Source: Verrucomicrobiota bacterium (lineage in GTDB: Bacteria > Verrucomicrobiota > Verrucomicrobiia > Opitutales > Opitutaceae). From it: DNA of 62,083 nt. Positions 20,588 through 29,605 of this stretch are shown in pieces. Positions within the stretch are counted from its first letter, which is position 1. Every line of letters starts with the position of its first letter. The stretch covers positions 1 through 62,083 of the forward strand of contig CANIWJ010000005.1 of NCBI GenBank assembly GCA_947471035.1, written 5' to 3'. Under the pieces are notes generated by a model that saw only the letters and a list, made by a program, of their open reading frames with translations, was not told the DNA's origin and made no database searches. The translations under genes were made by a program, and so were the position numbers.

Positions 20588-21817
20588 TTACGGTGTGAGG
20601 GCGCGGATGCGTTTGCCGTCGGCGAGGGTGTCGGGCGGGTAAACGATCACGCGGTCGCCTTCGGCGAGGCCGGAGACGATTTCGGTGAGCAATCCGTCGC
20701 TCAGGCCGGGCGTCACCTCGCGCAGGCGGGCTCGCGAGCCGTCGGCGACGTAGGTGTGCCAGCGTCCGTTGAGCTGGAACAAGGCTCCGGCGGGAGCGCG
20801 GAGTACCTTGGCCAGTTCGGCGGTGATGACTCGCGCCTCGACCCGGTAGGCGTCGCCGAGGGAGGGGCGGGCGGCGGCGGGGCTGGTGAGATCGGCGATG
20901 ACGTTGACGCGCTGCTCCTCGACGCCGAGCGCGGAGATTTTGGTGAAGGCGGCGGGCTCGACCAGGCGCACGCGGGCGGTGAGCGGGGCGGGGCCGCCCC
21001 AGCGTTCGAGCACAACGGGTGCGCCGGGGCGGATGGCGACGGCGTCGCGCGAGAGCACCTCGACCACGACTTCGAGGTCGGTGGGGTCGCCGATTTCGAG
21101 CAGCGGGGTGCCCGCGAGGACGGGTCGGGAGCTCTCTTCGTAAACGCGCAGGACGAAGCCGGAGACGGGCGCGGTGAGGGCGAGGCTTTGCGGGGTGGCG
21201 GCGGGGTCGAGGCCGCGCGCGAGGGTGGCGCGGGCTTGGGTGACTTCGTGGCGGGCGACGGCGAGGGCGAAGGTGGCAGCGCGTTCGTCTTGCGCGGCGG
21301 TGAGGGCGCGGGTGGCGGCGAGTTCGTTTTCTTGGTTGGAGAGCACGCCTTGGGCGGCGAGGGCGGCGGCGCGGTCGCGGTCGGCGTTGGCCTGGCGTAG
21401 GGAGGCCTGGGTGGAGGCGAGGCGCGCGGCGGCCTGGGATTCGGTGGAGAGAGCGGAGGCGAGGCGGGCCTCGGCCTGGGCGAGGGCGCGGGCGTCGAGC
21501 AGGTCGGGCGCGCCGGTGGCGAGGGTGGCGAGAACGGTCTGGCCGGCCACGACGGGGGCGCCGGCCTTGAAGGGGATGCGTTGCAAGGTGCCGGAGACGG
21601 GGGCGGCGATGGTGTAGCGCTGGGTGACGCGGGTGCGGCCCTCGTCCTCGACGCTGGTGACGAGCGGGCCACGGGCGACGGCGGCGAGTTCAACCGGCAG
21701 GGCGCGCGGCCAGAGGCCGGCGGTGATGAGCGCGAGCAGCAAGGCGACGCCGGCGTAGGGCAGCCACGGGCGGCGGGTGCGCGGAGCGGGAGCGAGGGTG
21801 ACGAGCGGGTGGGACAT
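20588..21817 (-). CDS. HlyD/MacA-like periplasmic adaptor of an ABC efflux system
   Basis: A 409-residue membrane-fusion protein. A single N-terminal helix (PYAGVALLLALITAGLW) anchors it in the inner membrane. The first half-lipoyl segment (TIAAPVSGTLQRIPFKAGAPVVAGQTV) leads into an Ala-rich helical hairpin of about 110 residues. The second lipoyl half (LTAPVSGFVLRVYEES) and beta-barrel/membrane-proximal domains follow. It probably links the FtsX-like permease encoded upstream to an outer-membrane channel. It is last in the order ATPase-permease-adaptor, with an operator-like palindrome 64 bp upstream of its start, suggesting separate control. Confidence 0.88.
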   Translation of the reverse strand: MSHPLVTLAPAPRTRRPWLPYAGVALLLALITAGLWPRALPVELAAVARGPLVTSVEDEGRTRVTQRYTIAAPVSGTLQRIPFKAGAPVVAGQTVLATLATGAPDLLDARALAQAEARLASALSTESQAAARLASTQASLRQANADRDRAAALAAQGVLSNQENELAATRALTAAQDERAATFALAVARHEVTQARATLARGLDPAATPQSLALTAPVSGFVLRVYEESSRPVLAGTPLLEIGDPTDLEVVVEVLSRDAVAIRPGAPVVLERWGGPAPLTARVRLVEPAAFTKISALGVEEQRVNVIADLTSPAAARPSLGDAYRVEARVITAELAKVLRAPAGALFQLNGRWHTYVADGSRARLREVTPGLSDGLLTEIVSGLAEGDRVIVYPPDTLADGKRIRALTP

Positions 21818-21880
21818 GGTGGGTGTTGCGCGATGCGGTCTAGGTTGGGCGGATTTTGAAATTCGGAAACCCCGGGCGCA

Positions 21881-21901
21881 AAGTAACCCAATAGGTTACT
21901 T
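21881..21901. promoter_or_regulatory. Operator-like palindrome, copy 2
   Basis: This 21-bp element (arms aagtaaccc and aggttactt around aat) differs at a single base from the element at 742-762; the match continues on both sides (caaag before, ttga after). It lies in the 176-bp gap between the permease and adaptor genes, so it would control the adaptor rather than the whole exporter operon unless a promoter lies here. Confidence 0.6.
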
Positions 21902-21993
21902 GAGGCTTGGGGGCGGAGGCGCGAAGGAGGTTGGTGGGGGCGAGCGTCGGTGGAGGGAGGATGTGGACCGGGGATCGCGGGTGGCGTGGGGTA

Positions 21994-24357
21994 TTAGTCG
22001 CGGGCTTTGAGGACGCTGACGAGGTCGAGCTGGGAGAGGCGGCGGCAGGCGAGCCAGAGGCTGGCGGCGGTGGCGAGGGAAACGATGAGCACGGCGAAGG
22101 CGTAGTTGGCGGTGGTCAAAATAAGCGGGAGGCGGATGGTCTCGGTGTTGACGGTAGCAATGATGCTGGCGGCGATGCCCGAGCCGAGCACGAGTCCGCA
22201 AGGCATGGCGACGAGGGCGAGCAGGATGATCTCGCCGATGAGCACGATGCTGACTTCGCGCACGGTGAAGCCGAGCACGCGCAGGGTGGCGAGTTCGCGG
22301 GTGCGTTCGGAAAGGGCGATGCGGGCGCTGTTGTAACAGATGCCGGCGGCGACGATGATGGCGAAGGTGCGGTAGAGCATCTGGATGAGTCCGATGCTCT
22401 CGGCGGTGGTCTTGCGGAAGCTTTCGCGCAGGGAGTTTTTGATCATCACGCCGGACGCGCTCGGGGTGGCTTTGAGCGCGGTGAGAAACGCGGTCCACTG
22501 GCCGGCGGCGACGGTTAGGTGCGCGCCGTTGAGGCGGTCGCCCTCGCGGAGGAAGCGGTTGAGCGCGTCGAGTTCGAGGTAGGCGGCGGTGCCGGCGAAG
22601 TCCTCGGAGATGGCGGCGACGGGCAGGGACTGGCGGACGCGTTTGCCTTGGAGGACGCGGACCTCAACGGAGTCGCCGGGGGCGAGTTGCAGGGCGTCGG
22701 CGAGGGCGCGGGAGAGGACCAGGCCTTGCGGGGGAAGCGAAAAGGGGCGGCCGCGGGCGTCGGTCAGACGTTGCAGGGTGGCGTCGGCGGGCAGGCCGTT
22801 GAGTGCGACGCGTCGGGTGCGGGGGCCAGCGACGAGTTCGATGGGCACGCTGCGGAAGGGTTCGGCTCGTATGACGCCGGGGAGAGCGCGCAAATCGGCG
22901 AGGGCGCGGAGCGGGCCGGGTTCCTGGAGGGCGACGGTGACGGTCTGGCGTTGCACGACGTCCCACTGGAAATCGAGCACGTGGCGGATGCCGTCGCGGA
23001 AGGAACCGGGCACGACGAGGATGGCGGTGGCGAGGGCGAGGGCGGCGGTGGTGAGGGCGGCCTGGAGGGGTTTGCGGGCGAGGTTGCGCAGGGCCATGCG
23101 CAGGGGCACGGAGGCGTGGCGGGCGGGACCGAGGCGTTCGAGCAGGCTGGGTCGGAAATCGGCGGGCGGCTCGGGGCGCATGGCCTCGGCGGGGGCGAGG
23201 CGGGCCAGGCGGCGCACGGTGGCGGCGACGCCGACGAGGGCGGCGAAACCGCTGGCCAGCGCGGCGGCGAGGATGGCGCTCCAGGCGGGGATGAAGACAA
23301 GGTCAGGGAAACGGAAAAAGAGGTGATACATCGCCACCAGTTTATGCCCGAGGAAGAAGCCCCCGAGGGTGCCGAGGGCGGTGCCGGCGGCGACGATGAG
23401 CAGGGCGAATTTGAGGTAGTGGAAGCCGATGGCGGGGTTGGCGAAACCGAAGGCCTTGAGCACGGCGATTTGTTCGCGCTGGAGGGTGATGAGCCGGGCG
23501 AGCACGGAGTGGGTCATGAACGCGGCGACGCTGAGGAAAACGAGCGGGAAGCCGAAGGAGAGGCCGCGCAGGACATTGATCTCGTCGGTAACGCGACGGT
23601 TGCCGGGGTGGCGTTCGCGGTCGTAGGCACCGAGGCCGCCCCAGGGTTCGAGCAGGCGGTCGATGGCGGCGATGAGCGCGGCGGGCCGTGCGCCGGGGCC
23701 GAGGAGGACGGAGATTTGGTTAAACGCTCCGTCGAGATCGAAGGCTTCGGCGAGGGCTTTTTCGCGCATCCAGAACACGCCGAAGGTGCGGGGGTCGGGC
23801 AGGGCGGAGCCGGGCGGGGCCTCAAAGACGTAGTGCGGGGCGAGCACGATGCCGACCACGCGCAGGGTGGTGAGGCGGCCGTTGAGGAGGAGGTTGAGGG
23901 TGGCGCCAGGTTGGATGTTGCGCGCTTCGGCGAAGGCTTCGCCGACCAAAACTTCGTCGGCGGCGGAAAGGGCGAGGGCGCGGCCGGCGCGAAGGACGGG
24001 GCGGTCGAGGAACGGGTCACGACGATCGGGCAGGGAGTGGACCAGGCCGGAGGCGGGTTCGAGCAGGCCGGGTACGTCGAGGGTGACGCCGACGCGCAGG
24101 GAGGGCTCGACGGCGGCGACGCCGGGCAGGGCGGCGATCTGGGCGGCGAGAGAGGAGGGGGCGCGTTTGAGGGAGGCGAAGAGGTCGCCGAAGCGTTGTT
24201 CGCGGTAGTAGGTGTCGCGGGCGTGCTCCAGCGAGCCCATGAGGCTGCGGGTCATGATCATCATGGCCAGGCCGCAGGCCATGACGAGGGCGACGGCGAG
24301 GAGCTGGGTGCGGAGGGCGCGGGCGTCGCGGAGGAGTTTTAAATCGAGCGGGTGCAA
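21994..24357 (-). CDS. FtsX/MacB-like ABC transporter permease, two FtsX units
   Basis: A 787-residue inner-membrane protein. Helix 1 ([15 protein letters not shown]) is followed by a ~210-residue periplasmic domain. Three helices at about residues 265-385 form the first FtsX domain, containing [13 protein letters not shown] second anchor near residue 430 and a second periplasmic domain precede a last set of three helices with [18 protein letters not shown]. Duplicated FtsX cores are typical of lipoprotein- or lipid-extracting and efflux permeases of the MacB/LolCE superfamily. The ATPase gene lies 57 bp upstream and the adaptor downstream. The exported substrate is unknown. Confidence 0.88.
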   Translation of the reverse strand: MHPLDLKLLRDARALRTQLLAVALVMACGLAMMIMTRSLMGSLEHARDTYYREQRFGDLFASLKRAPSSLAAQIAALPGVAAVEPSLRVGVTLDVPGLLEPASGLVHSLPDRRDPFLDRPVLRAGRALALSAADEVLVGEAFAEARNIQPGATLNLLLNGRLTTLRVVGIVLAPHYVFEAPPGSALPDPRTFGVFWMREKALAEAFDLDGAFNQISVLLGPGARPAALIAAIDRLLEPWGGLGAYDRERHPGNRRVTDEINVLRGLSFGFPLVFLSVAAFMTHSVLARLITLQREQIAVLKAFGFANPAIGFHYLKFALLIVAAGTALGTLGGFFLGHKLVAMYHLFFRFPDLVFIPAWSAILAAALASGFAALVGVAATVRRLARLAPAEAMRPEPPADFRPSLLERLGPARHASVPLRMALRNLARKPLQAALTTAALALATAILVVPGSFRDGIRHVLDFQWDVVQRQTVTVALQEPGPLRALADLRALPGVIRAEPFRSVPIELVAGPRTRRVALNGLPADATLQRLTDARGRPFSLPPQGLVLSRALADALQLAPGDSVEVRVLQGKRVRQSLPVAAISEDFAGTAAYLELDALNRFLREGDRLNGAHLTVAAGQWTAFLTALKATPSASGVMIKNSLRESFRKTTAESIGLIQMLYRTFAIIVAAGICYNSARIALSERTRELATLRVLGFTVREVSIVLIGEIILLALVAMPCGLVLGSGIAASIIATVNTETIRLPLILTTANYAFAVLIVSLATAASLWLACRRLSQLDLVSVLKARD

Positions 24358-24414
24358 GCAGAGGAGCGACGGAGCGGGGAGCGGGGAGCGGAGAGCGACG
24401 GCGGGCGGGCGGGG

Positions 24415-25146
24415 TTACCAGGCGAGTTGGGACGGGGATTTGCGGGTGGGGTTGGTGGTGAGGCTCTGGATGCGGCCGTCGGAGAGGTGGATGACGCGGG
24501 CGGCCATGTCGGCGATGACGGCGTTGTGGGTGATGACGACGGTGAGGGTGCCGAGCTCGCGGTTGATGCGTTCGATGGCGGTGAGCACGGTGATGCCGGT
24601 CTGGATATCGAGGGCTCCGGTGGGTTCGTCGCAGAGCAGGACGGCGGGTTTCTTGGCGATGGCGCGGGCGATGGCGACGCGTTGTTGTTCGCCGCCCGAG
24701 AGCTGGGCGGGGAAATGGTCGAGGCGGTGGGAAAGGCCGACGAGGTCGAGGGCGGCCTCGGGAGTCATGGGGTCGGGGGCGAGGGCGGTGATGAGGGCGA
24801 CGTTTTCCCGGGCGGTGAGAGACGGGATGAGATTGTAGAACTGGAATACGAAGCCGACGACGTGGCGGCGGTAGCGGGTGAGCTCACCCTCGGTGGCGCG
24901 GGCGAGGTTCCAGTCGCGATAGGATAGGGTGCCGGTCGAGGGCAGGTCGAGGCCGCCGAGTAGGTTGAGCAGGGTGGATTTGCCGGATCCGGAGGGGCCG
25001 AGCAGGACGACGAGTTCGCCGCCGAAGAGGTCGAGATCGACGCCTGCGAGGGCGTGGACGGCGGCGTCGCCGTGGCCGTAGGTTTTGGTGAGGCCGCGGG
25101 CTTGGAAGACGGCGTCAGGGCGGGCGGAGGCGGCGGGTGGAGGCAT
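24415..25146 (-). CDS. ABC transporter ATP-binding protein (MacB/LolD-type)
   Basis: A 243-residue ATPase powering the adjacent FtsX-like permease. It shows Walker [11 protein letters not shown]-loop [12 protein letters not shown], signature [14 protein letters not shown], Walker [13 protein letters not shown] and H-loop VVITHN. The FQFYNL Q-loop and [12 protein letters not shown] are characteristic of the LolD/MacB group. The start at 25146 (MPPPAAS) is chosen over an upstream ATG at 25200 that lies in low-conservation sequence. It is the first gene of the transporter operon. Confidence 0.94.
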   Translation of the reverse strand: MPPPAASARPDAVFQARGLTKTYGHGDAAVHALAGVDLDLFGGELVVLLGPSGSGKSTLLNLLGGLDLPSTGTLSYRDWNLARATEGELTRYRRHVVGFVFQFYNLIPSLTARENVALITALAPDPMTPEAALDLVGLSHRLDHFPAQLSGGEQQRVAIARAIAKKPAVLLCDEPTGALDIQTGITVLTAIERINRELGTLTVVITHNAVIADMAARVIHLSDGRIQSLTTNPTRKSPSQLAW

Positions 25147-25222
25147 GGGAGGTTGGGCCGGAAACACACCGCGAGGTGCGGCGCTTATTCGATGGCGCAC
25201 ACGTTGGCGGGGAAGAGCGATT

Positions 25223-26008
25223 TCAAGCGGTGGGAGTGGCCTTGGGCGACTGCAGCGCAGGTGGCTTGCCTAAGATTATTCGGACTTCGCGACAAATTTC
25301 GTTGATGGCGATTTGCACGTCTAGCGGGCCGGGTAACCGCAAGCTCAGGGGGAATAGCTCGTCGAGATCCAGGCCATGGCTGCGAGCGGCGTTTCCAGCG
25401 AACGGGGCCAGTACGACTTCACCCGCGTAGCGCACGGCTCCCAGTAAGTTGGCTTCGGAAATACGGCCTGCACGGTGTTCGGCGGCAAGCTCGGTGAAAT
25501 AAAGAGGGATGATCTGCATCAACATTCGAGCGTGCCGGATGTCTTGGGGCCGGTCCATATTTGCGAGCGAGACGAGGTTGTAGAGTTTCGCTTTGAAAAG
25601 CACGAGCGGGGATGGCGTTCGGTAGTGAGTACCGTTCTCTAGCTCTATCGTGGTGCTCATGTTGAGATCGTTCTCCGTGAGACCATTGACTTCGTTTAGC
25701 ACCTCAATGGTGAGTGTGGGTTCGTTATTACGCTCGGGTTTAACCAGAATAGCCACGGCGGCCGAATGGGGATCGTTGGTGAAGTGGCATTCCCACCCAT
25801 TTCGTTTTGCCAGCGTCTCGGCGAGTGCGCGCGTGCCGTAGATATCCGCATCAGCGCTGGTGAAGGGCGCATAGGCATCAAGGGTGGGAGATTGGCTGGC
25901 GTAAATCTCCGCCCATAAATTGACCGCCTGCCCTCCGACAATGAGCGGCGGTTCATCGCCAGCCAGAATTTCCGAAAAATCCGCAGGCGTGCGCGGGGCC
26001 TCAGACAT
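25223..26008 (-). CDS. Nucleotidyltransferase-fold protein
   Basis: A 261-residue protein with a polymerase-beta-like nucleotidyltransferase signature: [15 protein letters not shown] followed by TSADADIYG, which supplies the two catalytic acids of the hG-G...D-h-D pattern. The middle contains [17 protein letters not shown], which resembles the kinase-like helix region of AbiEii/MenT-type toxins. Its ATG overlaps the stop of the small upstream gene (ATGTCTGA), indicating translational coupling. It may be the toxin of a type IV-like toxin-antitoxin pair or a stand-alone tRNA-modifying enzyme. Base composition is lower in GC than the surroundings, which suggests acquisition. Confidence 0.65.
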   Translation of the reverse strand: MSEAPRTPADFSEILAGDEPPLIVGGQAVNLWAEIYASQSPTLDAYAPFTSADADIYGTRALAETLAKRNGWECHFTNDPHSAAVAILVKPERNNEPTLTIEVLNEVNGLTENDLNMSTTIELENGTHYRTPSPLVLFKAKLYNLVSLANMDRPQDIRHARMLMQIIPLYFTELAAEHRAGRISEANLLGAVRYAGEVVLAPFAGNAARSHGLDLDELFPLSLRLPGPLDVQIAINEICREVRIILGKPPALQSPKATPTA

Positions 26009-26246
26009 ACTGGGCGTGCCGAACAATACGGGCACCGCCTTGGGGAACGCGGACCGCAGCATTTTGCATTTGAATCTGGCGAGGGGTCGCGAGGTTTAAC
26101 TCCAGCTTGGCGGCATCGTATGCGCGCATCTCGGCCTTCCACTCGTGAAATTCGGCAACGGTGGCCCTCCGCATCTGGGGAGCAGGGGTGCTGGGATTGC
26201 TGCGGAAGGCGGCGACAAAATGGTTCTTTGCCTCGGTGAATTTCAC
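26001..26246 (-). CDS. Small protein coupled to the nucleotidyltransferase
   Basis: An 81-residue protein not assigned to a family. I take the GTG at 26246 as start because an aggga sequence lies about 10 bp upstream and the frame before it decodes as low-complexity Arg/Pro residues from the antisense of the neighbouring gene. The product is basic with helical segments such as EAKNHFVAAFRSNP and VAEFHEWKAEMRAYDAAKLE. Its stop overlaps the start of the nucleotidyltransferase. It could be an antitoxin or a partner subunit, by inference from position only. Confidence 0.5.
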   Translation of the reverse strand: MKFTEAKNHFVAAFRSNPSTPAPQMRRATVAEFHEWKAEMRAYDAAKLELNLATPRQIQMQNAAVRVPQGGARIVRHAQYV

Positions 26247-26302
26247 GCGCGTAGGAAAGCTCCCTGCGCCAATCCTGTCAACCGGTGCGACTGGCGCGGC
26301 GT

Positions 26303-26764
26303 TTAGTCGATGCGGCCCTCGTCGAAGTCGATCAGGTCGGGCACGCTGAGGATTTGGCCGATGCGGTCGGTGCAGCCCATGGCAGTGAGGGCTTCGGCGA
26401 GGAACTTGCGGCCTTCTTCGCTCATGCCGCGCTGGCAGAGTTCGCGGTTCCACTTGATGGCGCGCACATCGGCAGGGAAGAGGGCACGCAGGCCGGTCTC
26501 GATGTCGGTGTCGTTGGCGGCCTCGTGGACGATTTTTTCCACGGCGGCGGGGTCGATGCCGAGGTGGAGGCAGAGGAAGCGGTCGAGGCCGCGTTTATAG
26601 TTTTTGGCGTAGCTTTTGGGCAGGGCGCCGTGGGCCTTTACGTAGCGGCACTTGGCGAGGAAGCGCGGGAGGTAGAGCAGGCCGGTGGCGGGGTGGGGGA
26701 GGTAGGGCGAGGGCAGGCAGGTGAGGACTTCGCCGGTCGATCCGGGTATGGGCTTGGAAGGCAT
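26303..26764 (-). CDS. DUF5069 family protein
   Basis: A 153-residue cytoplasmic protein recognised by SPYLPHPATGLLYLPRFLAKCRYVKAHGALP and by the closing IDFDEGRI. DUF5069 proteins are common in Verrucomicrobiota and Planctomycetota and their function is unknown. Start chosen at 26764 (MPSKPIPG), which leaves a 64-bp divergent gap to the sugar dehydrogenase gene. Confidence 0.82.
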   Translation of the reverse strand: MPSKPIPGSTGEVLTCLPSPYLPHPATGLLYLPRFLAKCRYVKAHGALPKSYAKNYKRGLDRFLCLHLGIDPAAVEKIVHEAANDTDIETGLRALFPADVRAIKWNRELCQRGMSEEGRKFLAEALTAMGCTDRIGQILSVPDLIDFDEGRID

Positions 26765-26828
26765 GATTGCCGCCAATGAGGCGCGGGCGGGGTTGCGGAG
26801 CAAGCGCGGGCGTGTATCGGTGGCCGGC

Positions 26829-28256
26829 ATGAAGCCATTTCGCGTCGCGTCGGTTGCGTTGTTCATGGGTTGCCTGGCAGCGGGGGCGTCGGCGCAGGAG
26901 TTGACGCGGGATGCGGGTAAACTTTACGCCGAGTTTTGCGCGACGTGCCACGGGGCGAACTTGGAAGGCGGGCAGGGCACCAGTTTGATCGACGATGTGT
27001 GGAATCGGGGGGACGGCAGCGACGAGCATCTAACCCGCATGATCACGGATGGCTTGGCGGATGCGGGCATGCCGAGTTTCGGCGCGGTGCTGGATGCGCC
27101 GCGGGTGCGCGGCCTGGTGGTGTATCTTCGGGAGCGGGCGGTGCGGGCGCAGGAGGCGCACACCGATTACGCCAAGCCGGTCGAAGGCATGGTCGTCAAA
27201 GGGCGGGCGGCGAGTTTCCGGATTGAGACGGTGGCGAGCGGGCTGGGCGTGCCGTGGTCGCTGGCGTTTTTACCCGGTGGCGACTTGTTGATCGCGGAGC
27301 GCGAGGGGGCTTTGCGACTGGTGCGGAACGGGCGTTTGGAGCCGACGCCAATAACAGGCACGCCGAAGGTTTGGGCGCAGGGGCAGGGTGGGCTCTTGGT
27401 GGTGGAGGCGCATCCCGACTATGCGCGCAACGGCTGGATCTATCTGGCGTTTAGCGATCCCGGGGAAAAGGCGGGCGAGGCGATGACGGCGGTGGTGCGC
27501 GGGCGGATTCGTGACGGGCGTTGGGTAGATGAGGAGCAAATCTACCGGGCGCCACGCGGGCTGTATCGCACCGGTGGAGTGCATTTCGGCACGCGGCTGG
27601 TGTTTGCCGAGGGTTATCTGTTTTTCGCCATCGGTGAGCGGGGCACGCAGGATCACGCGCAGGATCTCGGGCGGCCCAATGGCAAGATTCACCGCGTGCA
27701 CGACGATGGCCGGGTGCCGGCGGACAACCCCTTCGTGAACACGCCGGGGGCCTTGCCCACGATTTGGAGTTACGGGCATCGTAATCCGCAGGGTTTGGTG
27801 GCCCGGCCGGGCACGGCGGGCGCGGGGTTTCAGCTTTGGGAAACCGAGCATGGGCCGCGCGGGGGTGATGAGCTCAACGTGGTGCGGCGCGGCGCGAACT
27901 ACGGCTGGCCGCTGATCACTTACGGGATGAATTACAACGGCACGCCGATCACCGCGGAAACGGGGCGGCCGGGGCTTGAGCAGCCGGTTTTACATTGGAC
28001 GCCGTCCATCGCGGTTTGCGGGTTGGCGGTTTACGCGGGCGATCAATTCCCCGGCTGGCGGGGAAATTTGCTCATCGGTTCTTTGCAGCAACAGGAGATG
28101 CGCCGGCTGGTTTTGGACGGTGACCGGGTGCTTGAGCAGGAGGTATTGTTTCGCGGCATAGGCCGCGTCCGTTCAGTGCAAGTATCAACAAAGGGAGAAG
28201 TTTACGTGTGTTTGGAGGGACCGGGGCGGGTCTTGCGGCTGGTGCCGGTGAAGTAA
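26829..28256 (+). CDS. Cytochrome c-PQQ aldose dehydrogenase fusion, exported
   Basis: A 475-residue periplasmic enzyme. A signal peptide ends near GASAQE (~residue 23). A cytochrome c domain follows with C37-A-T-C-H41 and a Met ligand probably in GMPSF. From residue ~125 the sequence is a six-bladed propeller of the PQQ-dependent aldose-sugar dehydrogenase (Asd/GDH-B) type, with VASGLGVPWSLAFLPGGDLLIAER, VEAHPDYARNGWIYLAFS, GTRLVFAEGYLFFAIGERG, WSYGHRNPQGL and ETEHGPRGGDELNVV. It would oxidise sugars to lactones and pass electrons through its own haem to the respiratory chain. The built-in cytochrome avoids the need for a separate acceptor. Confidence 0.92.
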   Translation: MKPFRVASVALFMGCLAAGASAQELTRDAGKLYAEFCATCHGANLEGGQGTSLIDDVWNRGDGSDEHLTRMITDGLADAGMPSFGAVLDAPRVRGLVVYLRERAVRAQEAHTDYAKPVEGMVVKGRAASFRIETVASGLGVPWSLAFLPGGDLLIAEREGALRLVRNGRLEPTPITGTPKVWAQGQGGLLVVEAHPDYARNGWIYLAFSDPGEKAGEAMTAVVRGRIRDGRWVDEEQIYRAPRGLYRTGGVHFGTRLVFAEGYLFFAIGERGTQDHAQDLGRPNGKIHRVHDDGRVPADNPFVNTPGALPTIWSYGHRNPQGLVARPGTAGAGFQLWETEHGPRGGDELNVVRRGANYGWPLITYGMNYNGTPITAETGRPGLEQPVLHWTPSIAVCGLAVYAGDQFPGWRGNLLIGSLQQQEMRRLVLDGDRVLEQEVLFRGIGRVRSVQVSTKGEVYVCLEGPGRVLRLVPVK

Positions 28257-28299
28257 ATCGCGGAACTTTGAAACAACGGTTCTTGCCGGACTGAAACGC

Positions 28300-28315
28300 T
28301 GGCACGGGATTTGCT
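28300..28315 (+). promoter_or_regulatory. Sigma-54 (RpoN) promoter of the secreted aminotransferase gene
   Basis: The sequence TGGCACG-GGAT-TTGCT matches the sigma-54 consensus TGGCACG-N4-TTGCW exactly, with the invariant GG (28301-28302) and GC (28313-28314) correctly spaced. The transcription start would fall near 28326, 60 bp before the ATG at 28386. Sigma-54 promoters need an AAA+ activator, which is not in this window. Confidence 0.88.
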
Positions 28316-28385
28316 GAATTCATACTGACCTCTCCTCAAGGAGACTTGAGGGGCATCGCCGTCTGCAAACTCAACCATAACCTCC

Positions 28386-29516
28386 ATGCTATTCCTTCAG
28401 AATGTTTCCAAATACGCCCGGGTGCTTACCGCCACCGGCGCTATTCTCGCCACCAACGCGGTCTTCGCCCAGCACGAGGTCGATGACTCCGCCGACGCCG
28501 GCCCGGTTAAGATTTCCGGTAACGAAAACGCCTTCGGTTATTCCCCGGCCGCGATGACCGCCATGATGCAGTCGCTCGGTGGTATCAACCGCTATGCCCG
28601 TACCCAGGCCGAAGACTTCACCGCCGCAGTTGCCGCGCACGAGAAGGTTCCAGCCAATTTCATCCTCCCCACCCCTGGCTCCGGCCCGGTGTTGAGCATG
28701 ACCGCGCTGGCTTATGCCGCGCCCGGCAAGAATGTCGTCACCGTGACCCCTGGCTACACCCAGTTGACCAATCTGTTCGCCAGCCAAGGTGGCACCGTTA
28801 AGTCTGTGCCTCTCAATGAAAACCTCGCTTACGATCTGAAGGCCATCGAGGCCGCGATCGATAAGGACACGGTCATCGTTTACATCTGCAATCCGAACAA
28901 CCCGACCGGCACCGTGCCCGATCCCGAAGAGCTCAAAGCCTTCGTTCGCCGCATCCCGAAGAACGTGTTGATTTTCGCTGACGAAGCCTACCTCGAGCTC
29001 GCTCCCGGCGGTGTTGAAAAACACAGCTTGGCCCCGCTGCTCAACGAAGGTCTCAACATGATCGTTTCCCGCACCATGTCCAAGGCCTACGGTATGGCCG
29101 GTCTGCGCGTTGGCTACGGCATGGCCAAGCCTGAGATCCTCACCAAGCTCCGCCCCTATTACCAGGGTGGTCCTAACTTGCTCGCCCTTGTCGGCGGCAC
29201 CGCTGCCATTCTCGACAAGGAATTCCTCGCCGAGAACATCGCCAACTACGCCAAGGTGCGCGAGATGGTTACCAAGGAACTCGCCGGTCTCGGCATCAAG
29301 TTCGCTGAGCCCAATGGTAGCTTCATCTTCATGGAAACCGGCATCGAAGCCGTTGAATTCCAGAAGCTGATGCTCGCTGAGAAGATCGAAGTCGGCCGTC
29401 CCTTCGCTCCTATGACCAAGTGGGCCCGCGTGAGCATCGGCACCGAGGACGAAATGAAGCGTTTCCTCGTCGCCTTCAAGAAGGTCATGACCGCTCAGGG
29501 CAAGTTGAAGGGTTAA
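28386..29516 (+). CDS. Secreted HisC-like PLP aminotransferase
   Basis: A 376-residue fold-type I aminotransferase resembling histidinol-phosphate aminotransferases. Key features are NPNNPTGT, FADEAYLEL, the PLP lysine Lys233 in RTMSKAYGMAGLRVGYG and the C-terminal WARVSIG segment. Unlike cytoplasmic relatives it starts with a Sec-type signal (MLFLQNVSKYARVLTATGAI...) ending NAVFA-Q, so the mature enzyme should be periplasmic. It lies behind a consensus sigma-54 promoter and a strong terminator follows, making it a single-gene unit with strongly C-ending codon use suggestive of high expression. Substrates are unknown; context points to amino-group transfer in periplasmic nitrogen scavenging. 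Confidence 0.82.
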   Translation: MLFLQNVSKYARVLTATGAILATNAVFAQHEVDDSADAGPVKISGNENAFGYSPAAMTAMMQSLGGINRYARTQAEDFTAAVAAHEKVPANFILPTPGSGPVLSMTALAYAAPGKNVVTVTPGYTQLTNLFASQGGTVKSVPLNENLAYDLKAIEAAIDKDTVIVYICNPNNPTGTVPDPEELKAFVRRIPKNVLIFADEAYLELAPGGVEKHSLAPLLNEGLNMIVSRTMSKAYGMAGLRVGYGMAKPEILTKLRPYYQGGPNLLALVGGTAAILDKEFLAENIANYAKVREMVTKELAGLGIKFAEPNGSFIFMETGIEAVEFQKLMLAEKIEVGRPFAPMTKWARVSIGTEDEMKRFLVAFKKVMTAQGKLKG

Positions 29517-29536
29517 TTTTGGTTTAACTAGGTTGG

Positions 29537-29580
29537 AATCGGCTGCGGTGGCTTAACTCGCCTCGCAGCCGATTTTTTTT
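29537..29580 (+). terminator. Rho-independent terminator after the aminotransferase gene
   Basis: A perfect 11-bp stem (aatcggctgcg at 29537-29547 and cgcagccgatt at 29564-29574) is followed by a run of T residues reaching 29580. It separates the aminotransferase message from the MFS gene. Confidence 0.92.
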
Positions 29581-29605
29581 GCCCAGCCTACGACCTAACC
29601 CACGC

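Noticed and set aside
22519-24342. 607-residue plus-strand frame opposite the FtsX permease
   Set aside because: Composition is dominated by Gly, Glu and Ala and it mirrors codon bias of the permease on the other strand.
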